From positions 124,001 through 188,000 of the forward strand of contig MOWL01000003.1 of NCBI GenBank assembly GCA_002110485.1: a DNA stretch of 64,000 nucleotides, written 5' to 3'. The DNA is from Emergomyces orientalis. Lineage: Eukaryota > Ascomycota > Eurotiomycetes > Onygenales > Ajellomycetaceae. A program made the translations under genes and the position numbers. Under the pieces are notes generated by a model that saw only the letters and a list, made by a program, of their open reading frames with translations, was not told the origin of the DNA and searched no databases. Positions 60,167 to 64,000 of this stretch are shown here, one piece after another (within the stretch, counting starts at the first letter, position 1; every line of letters begins with the position of its first letter).

Positions 60167-61303
60167 AGTTAATTAACTCAGGTGTTGAGCGGAGTTATTT
60201 ATTTATTTATATTTATTTTTGGCTGTCATGACTTTTGCCCTTGGATGTAGAAAGAAATAGACCCTGGTCACTCTCATTTTTGGTAATGAAAATGCCGTGG
60301 CGCAGATTTTTAAGATTTCAACAAAATATTTTTTCCTTATCTCGCCAGTTCGCCCTTTCAATGTGGGAGAAAATCCCTAGAGTTGCGTGTCTTGGTACAA
60401 TGATATTAATTTATTTTGATAGTTCAACTAACTCGATCTAGAGTGGAAAAGAATTCTGTTGATGTTTCTTCACCCCTCTCTGGCTTTTCCTGTTCATCAA
60501 CTCTTTTTTTTTTTTTTTTTTTTTTTTTTTCACTACCTTCCTTCTTTCCTTCACCATTCTTCCACAAGGTTTTTCATCCATTTAGAAGATTTCTTTCCCT
60601 TTCCCCTCTCATCGAAGTCAAAACTGGGCGTTTTAAGAGTCACGTACTCCGTACGTCTAGGAATTCTATTGTACTGGGCCCTCGCTTGAAGTGACTGAGT
60701 CTGTGACTCACACTGATTCATTCATTCTGCTTGCCCACCACAGCTAGGCCAAGTGACCCCCACATTTGGCGCTGCGGGCCACCATTTGTCATATACCCGT
60801 TACTGCGGAGTGACTATCATGGGGGACCCAATTAGGCTTGAAATTAGCGGGAGGTTTCCTCCCTCAGCCTACTGCTCGTCACATCCTCAGGCAACATCTA
60901 ACTTCTTTTCTCAATTTTGCGCGCCAGGCAAACAGAGACGCCCTGGTTGGAAATCCAGCAGGGTGCTTTGGGAGCTGTTTCTGACACATTTCTGCGGAGC
61001 TCAGTCATTTCATAGCTGTTAGTGCTGAAATTTGGATAGCGGCAGAAGCACTCAGGCATTTTGGAGCCGCAGAACCGCATGAAACTTTGCACTTGGGATC
61101 GTATATAAACCTGGTGTTTGTCGTGCCCTGTGTGTATAGTTCTCCATCCAAATATCGTTTTCTTCACACCATTGGAATTCGTTTATTTGTAGTTTTCGTT
61201 TTCATTTACTTTTTTTCCTCTTTAAAATATCCCCTTTTTATTTCCCGGTATATTTTACTTTCTGTTCCACTCTTTAACGGACAAATACAACTGTCTAGAA
61301 GCC
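60167..61303. other. Intergenic, promoter of the three-domain RNA enzyme
   Basis: About 1.1 kb. Holds a run of about 26 T at 60504-60530, a CGTACTCCGTACG palindrome-like copy of the recurrent motif at about 60643-60655, and a pyrimidine-rich stretch just before the ATG at 61304. No gene supported. Confidence 0.5.
60504..60530. repeat. Poly-T homopolymer
   Basis: Uninterrupted run of about 26 T on the plus strand. Length may be uncertain in assembly. Confidence 0.85.
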
Positions 61304-64000
61304 ATGGCGGACTTAAAGGAGCCCTCTCAACCTGCCAGCTTAACCCTCAATGCACATCAAACAGCTTTGTGCTTGATTCCTCCTGTATCACTCGTTGAAG
61401 ACACAAATCGACTGCGCGAGTTATACGATCAGGCCTTTGAAAAATGGCCAGCTCATGTTAACCTCATTTACCCTTTTGTGTCCTTCGATCGCCTACCAGC
61501 TGCCGTTGATCTGATCCGGTCAAATATTTCTCATTGGCTCTCTGACGTTGTTGACGCTCGCTTCCGGGTTCGTCTCAATAAATCCGGGCATTTTTCACAG
61601 CGACATGGAAATATCGTCTACCTTGCACCGGATTATGGTGAAGATTGTTTGAATTTGAACGATTTTCGGAATGCGATTCTGGAGGGCTTCAAGCAACCTG
61701 CCAACGAGCAGCATAGAGGATACCAACCACATCTGACGATTGGCCAGAGCAAAGCCAATGATAATAATGCCCGTGATTATCTATTATCGAAAGCAGAGCT
61801 GCTTCCGCCTGTTGAATGGGGGGTAGGACAACTGGCTATCATGGTGCGGGAAAAGTCCGCCAATTCGAACCATATGAACCTGTGGGGCACAATTGATTTG
61901 GATGAGGCTGCCAAATTTAGCCAAATTGCTGCTGCTCCACAATATACGGAGCAGGATATGGAAAACAAGAAAACTTCTTCTACCTCTGCGAATTCGGAAT
62001 TATCTTTACGGGATCTCCATCTAGGCTCAGAGCGTGGTGGTTCCGGCGCTGAACCTAGGATTACCTATAAGTTTTCGCAGGATTTTGGAATCTGGACTCC
62101 TGCGGGAACATATAGTGCACCTGAAGACGAGGAACAGATCCCTAGTACATTTAAAGTATCAAGTTACAACATTCTAGTTGATTCTGTGCATCCACCAGCA
62201 AGGGATAGATACCCAATTCTTCTCCAGACCCTCATCTCCAAAAACTCTGTGGCCGACGTTCTAGTGCTTCAGGAAGTTTCGGATGACTTTTTGGCCTATA
62301 TCCTAAGGCACGAAACGATTCAAACCATATACCCTTTCGCTACTCATGGTCCCCCGGGTCAGAAAGGAATTGGTCCATTGCCGAGTTTACGAAACGTTGT
62401 CGCGCTGAGCCGTTCAAACTTTACGTGGAGCTGGCTTCCTTTTGGTACTAACCATAAAGGTGCTGTCATTCTCAGCCTGACCGGTATTGGGAAAATGGAA
62501 GAATCTGGATTTGTACCGACAATAATTGCTGGGGTCCACCTTTCCAGCGGCCTATTTGACTATGCTGTTGCGGCGAGAAAGGAACAGCTCCAGAAATTAT
62601 CGGACTTCCTTTCAACGGACTATGTCAACAACCCCAAAGTTATCGCAGGTGACTTTAATATGACCACGTCTACTATCACTCATGAAGAAGCGGCTGAGAA
62701 AAAGTCAATATCTCCACGATCTATAGCAACTCTTCCCGTTCTAGAATCTATGTTACAATCTGTTGGTTATTCGGATTCGTGGTTCGTAGCTCACGCTGAG
62801 ATGGGAGACATGGTATCGCCATCTCGACTTGAACGAGATTTCACCCAGCTATATGACGGAGAGCAGGGTGCTACATTTGACCCTCTTGAGAATTCACTCG
62901 CCGCCACCTCATCCGATAGCACGGCAAATCCAAGGCCTCATCGATACGACAGAATTCTTTTCGGGAAAGACGATTTGAAGGTCACTGAGTTCAACATGTT
63001 TGGATTTCCCGTAAAAAGAATTGATGAAACGACTGGGAATATGGAGCTGCAATGTCCAAGCGATCACTGGGGTATAAGAGCGTCCTTGGAGTTCGATCCG
63101 AACGGTGGAGCGGTCGGTGACACCCTCGCGCGATCTTCACTCCTTGATGTTAAGATGGCCCACCCTGGTTTTGATAACCCTGCCGGACTGAAAGTATGCC
63201 TGGCAGAAAAGTCAATTGTTCCATCGCATGACGATGCAGGCAAACGAATAACTGCATTTTCGTTTCTGAAACATCTCATTCAGCATGGCTCGCTACCAGA
63301 GTCTGGGAAAAGCCAGGAGATTGACGGGTCAAAATTTTCATTCGCGGCTGTGGTTACTTCTGTTGGTTCTTACGGTCTAGGCGTTTGGACCGACTCGTCA
63401 GACATGGATTGTCTATGTGTTGGATCGATTAGCTCAAAAGTCTTTTTTGAGCTTGCTATACAGAGACTGAGAAAGGGAGTAGGTTCGGGAGTGAAAATCC
63501 TGAGAAAGGTCAAGGCGGCTACTGGAACAATGTTGGAACTGGAAATTAGTGGCGTCAAATTTGATTTGCAGTATTGTCCGGCGGCAACCGTTGCAGAAAG
63601 GTATGTTTAATTGATTCTGACACGGTAGACCCAGTTTTATGTCCAGAAATTGATGTGGATGGATTGATAGATGGCCAGAAGTACCTCAGCTACCTCGATC
63701 GGATCCCTTATTTGACCTGGCACTGCTTCCTTTGATGAAACTCCAGCCTTACCGTGACCAAGCCTACCTTCAGCGAACAATCCCGAATCCAGCTACGTTC
63801 CGTTTCCTGCATCGGATCATCAAAGCGTGGGCAAAGCACCGTGGGATTTACTCCTCGAAGTTTGGTTATCTTGGTGGAATCCATATCACCATGATGTTAT
63901 CGCGACTGCTGAAGCTTCTCCCTCCCAACCCGGGTAGCGCTGCAGACATTCTCTGTACTTTTTTTAATCACTATGGAAACTTCAACTGGAAGGAAAACGT
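61304..64000 (+). CDS. Three-domain RNA enzyme: 2H phosphoesterase, EEP nuclease and poly(A)-polymerase-type nucleotidyltransferase (partial, runs off the right edge)
   Basis: Exon 1 is 61304-63600; the intron (GTATGT..GATAG) ends at 63670; exon 2 runs to the window edge. Residues 1-215 are a 2H phosphoesterase (2'-5' RNA ligase-like) domain with 'HVNLIYPF' at 51 and 'HLTIGQS' at 143. The first motif has Asn where Thr/Ser is usual. Residues about 280-600 form an endonuclease/exonuclease/phosphatase domain with every catalytic motif: 'SSYNIL', 'VLQEVSDD', 'AGDFNMTTS', 'RYDRILF' and 'CPSDHWG'. From about 625 a nucleotidyltransferase follows: 'SVGSYGLGVWTDSSDMDCLC' (GS plus DxD), a third Asp in 'VKFDLQYC', then in exon 2 'FLHRIIKAWAKHRGIYSSKF' and 'GYLGGIHITMMLSRLLKLLP', typical of the poly(A) polymerase central domain. 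Together these suggest an enzyme that trims or resolves RNA ends and then adds nucleotides, as in RNA repair or decay. No signal peptide. Confidence 0.93.

Overview
The window is nuclear DNA of a filamentous ascomycete. Its genes carry short spliceosomal introns (about 45-150 nt, GT..AG), intergenic regions are long, and the families are typical of Pezizomycotina: GH55 glucanase, Zn2Cys6 regulator, PNP/NACHT NLR-like proteins, DUF7029/DUF7223 and DUF8004 proteins. The gene set and base composition suggest Eurotiomycetes, possibly Onygenales, but that is inference and no species call is possible from the sequence alone. There are no rRNA genes, no CRISPR arrays and no tRNA gene I could support.

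Layout. 0.8-1.4 kb: small secreted But2-like protein (-). 4.3-6.6 kb: conserved fungal protein with one membrane segment (-). 7.8-11.5 kb: nine-exon Zn2Cys6 transcription factor (-). 12.1-12.9 kb: flavin-reductase-like protein (-). 13.6-15.3 kb: PNP-domain protein with a coiled coil and a novel C-terminus (-). 16.8-19.1 kb: nuclear poly(A) polymerase (+). 20.1-21.3 kb: 2-oxoglutarate/Fe(II) dioxygenase (+). 21.7-23.9 kb: amidase (-). 24.6-26.2 kb: type II NADH dehydrogenase (-). 27.4-28.5 kb: Hsp20-family chaperone (+). 32.6-35.3 kb: GH55 glucanase (+). 37.9-38.7 kb: relic of an MFS drug transporter. 40.4-42.5 kb: intact ten-exon MFS transporter of the allantoate/nicotinate permease type (+). 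43.2-44.9 kb: PLP aminotransferase (-). 45.7-47.3 kb: decayed PNP-NACHT gene (+), followed by a foldback element at 47.5-47.8 kb. 51.3-54.1 kb: DUF8004-type protein (+). 57.9-60.2 kb: secreted DUF7029/DUF7223-type protein (+). 61.3 kb to the window edge: a protein joining 2H phosphoesterase, EEP nuclease and poly(A)-polymerase-type nucleotidyltransferase domains.

The genes do not form an obvious cluster or pathway. Two themes recur. The first is RNA 3'-end chemistry: a canonical poly(A) polymerase, and the unusual three-domain RNA enzyme at the right edge. The second is NLR-type PNP proteins: one intact non-canonical gene, and one decayed PNP-NACHT copy that appears to have lost its P-loop region. 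Exon joins were derived by eye from splice signals, reading frame and family conservation; each joined model keeps an open frame to its stop or, for the last gene, to the window edge.

The best candidate for a little-described system is the three-domain RNA enzyme at 61.3 kb. All EEP and nucleotidyltransferase catalytic motifs are present.
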